Shown here piece by piece: positions 49,092-49,996 of a DNA stretch of 49,996 nucleotides. The notes beneath the pieces are model-generated. The model ran no database searches. It was not told where the DNA came from and saw only the letters and a program-made list of their open reading frames with translations. The DNA comes from a virus: the IMG/VR virus record IMGVR_UViG_3300007513_000064, positions 1-49,996 of that record. One strand, 5' to 3'. The position numbers and the translations under genes are program-made. How positions within the stretch are numbered: the first letter of the stretch is position 1; the number at the start of each line of letters is the position of its first letter.

Positions 49092-49996
49092 GTGTCAGAC
49101 AGGATTAAATTTAACAAATACTTTGATGATTTCCTGCAATATACTGCCAAAGCGAAGCTAGTCCAGAAGGAGTGCAACCTAGGCGGCATGTCTTACATTG
49201 GTTCGTGTGGTGATGATCTGATGGAAAACGTCACCATCTACGACACAGTAGAAAGGAAGCACGCTGGTTTCCAAAACATGCTGCAAGATCTGTGGTATGC
49301 TGGTCGAGCTCCCAAGTACTACAAGTGGGACGCTGATCATCGGGCACGGAACCACACTTATGAAGGGCTGCACGTGGCCTGGACGCATCGAGAGTGGCTG
49401 TTCGTTTTTCTCGTGCATCGAATTACCGGCTCTGGCGCATCCTTTGAGGCTGATCACGGTTACCGTAACACGATAATTCCAGAGATCGCAAAGCTAAAGA
49501 CAGTAGAGGAGATGACGGATTGGATCCGCAGTTACGATGGTGTCATGTACACTTCGATCGGCAATCAGATCCCTGCTTTTCCCAAGCCTAGAAACGGTTA
49601 TCGGACCGGAGGCAAAGTCTATTTTGGGGAGCATGCTCATCATCTGGTGGATGACGTATGGAAGTTTATCTTTAGAGCCACAAGCTGCAGGGGAAAGGCG
49701 ACGATTCGAGAGATCGTAGACTTCATGTGCGAGTGGAACCGAGAGCACGGCATGAAGAGGTTCCACTTTCAATACACGGCGATCGCGGCCGATCTCGCGG
49801 ATTACTACCCCGAGCTCGTAGAAGAAGGCAGTCACATGTACTATGGCAAGAATGCCCAGGAAGCCATGGATCTCTTTGCTGAGAAAGTGGGGAGGGTTTC
49901 TAAGGCAGACTACTATGATCTTGTGATGGAAGAAGCCCAGCATCGCACCGGTGGTCACCCGAAGGACCTGGAGGATGTCATGTGTGATTACATCCG
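49092..49996 (+). CDS. Putative amino acid:DNA transferase / aGPT-pyrophosphorylase-like protein (3' truncated)
   Basis: The frame starts at GTG 49092 (GGAG seven bases upstream) and runs off the window end, giving at least 301 residues. Seen: FVFLVHRITGSGASFEADHG (about 104-123) then YRNTIIPEIA, TSIGNQIPAFPKP (about 155-167), GGKVYFGEHAHHLVDDVWKF (about 173-192) and KRFHFQYTAIAADLADYYPE (about 223-242). From memory, HR[IL]TGSG and the NQIP-x-FP block are features of the alpha-glutamyl/putrescinyl-thymine (amino acid:DNA transferase) families of hypermodifying phages. I could not check by search. The region is rich in His and Asp and follows the GDSH protein within one base. Confidence 0.55.
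   Translation, partial: MSDRIKFNKYFDDFLQYTAKAKLVQKECNLGGMSYIGSCGDDLMENVTIYDTVERKHAGFQNMLQDLWYAGRAPKYYKWDADHRARNHTYEGLHVAWTHREWLFVFLVHRITGSGASFEADHGYRNTIIPEIAKLKTVEEMTDWIRSYDGVMYTSIGNQIPAFPKPRNGYRTGGKVYFGEHAHHLVDDVWKFIFRATSCRGKATIREIVDFMCEWNREHGMKRFHFQYTAIAADLADYYPELVEEGSHMYYGKNAQEAMDLFAEKVGRVSKADYYDLVMEEAQHRTGGHPKDLEDVMCDYI

Noticed and set aside
1-49996. tRNA genes, CRISPR arrays, insertion sequences, self-splicing introns or inteins
   Set aside because: No cloverleaf-like gaps, no regularly spaced repeats, no transposase or homing endonuclease motifs were seen, and the large proteins read through without intein splice-site blocks. All gaps between genes are under 200 bases.

Overview
The window is a continuous stretch of a large tailed phage genome (a contractile-tailed, T4-related 'jumbo' myovirus). 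Every supported gene lies on the + strand, genes are packed with ATGA/TAATG overlaps, and no tRNA, rRNA, insertion sequence or CRISPR array was seen. The host cannot be named from the sequence. The myovirus assignment rests on a T4 gp23-like capsid protein, gp13/14/15-like neck and tail-completion proteins, two gp18-like sheath proteins, a gp19-like tube and a long tape measure. The jumbo assignment is inferred from gene size (sheaths over 1000 aa, three hub or tape proteins of 1076-1547 aa) and from the rich replication set.

Layout. (1) 1-4033, head: tail end of an unidentified protein, prohead scaffold, major capsid protein, strong terminator. (2) 4147-5022: a PAS-like protein next to a coiled-coil protein with one C-terminal membrane segment. 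(3) 5089-15215, neck and tail: gp13-, gp14- and gp15-like proteins, two tandem sheath paralogs, tail tube, terminator. (4) 15314-28684, tail tip: gp26-like assembly protein with a probable +1 frameshift into the next frame, tape measure, small protein, and three baseplate/hub genes including a LysM-like gp53/tail-X protein. (5) 28662-31327: a small exonuclease-less family A DNA polymerase, two small proteins with possible head-targeting N-termini, and an HD-like protein with altered metal ligands. (6) 31440-36405, replication and recombination: gp32-like SSB, RecA/UvsX, 5'-3' flap nuclease, DnaB-like helicase, dUTPase. (7) 36432-42832, nucleotides and repair: B12-dependent ribonucleotide reductase, ClpP, ThyX, an unknown protein, an MBD4-like glycosylase, an Fpg/Nei glycosylase and two small proteins. 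(8) 42919-49996: a family C (PolIII alpha) replicase, then a ThyA-fold enzyme with an Asp where thymidylate synthase has its dUMP-selecting Asn, a DUF6378-like protein, a second dUTPase, a GDSH-motif protein and a truncated protein with an HRITGSG motif resembling amino acid:DNA transferases.

How it works together. The phage appears to bring its own replisome (helicase, SSB, flap nuclease, recombinase, two unrelated polymerases) and its own deoxynucleotide supply (NrdJ, ThyX, two dUTPases). The most interesting inference is that the 46.5-50.0 kb cluster makes a hydroxymethylated or hypermodified pyrimidine in virion DNA. ThyX would cover ordinary dTMP, freeing the ThyA-fold enzyme for hydroxymethylation. 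The overlapping MBD4-like and zincless Fpg/Nei glycosylases suggest dedicated base-excision capacity.
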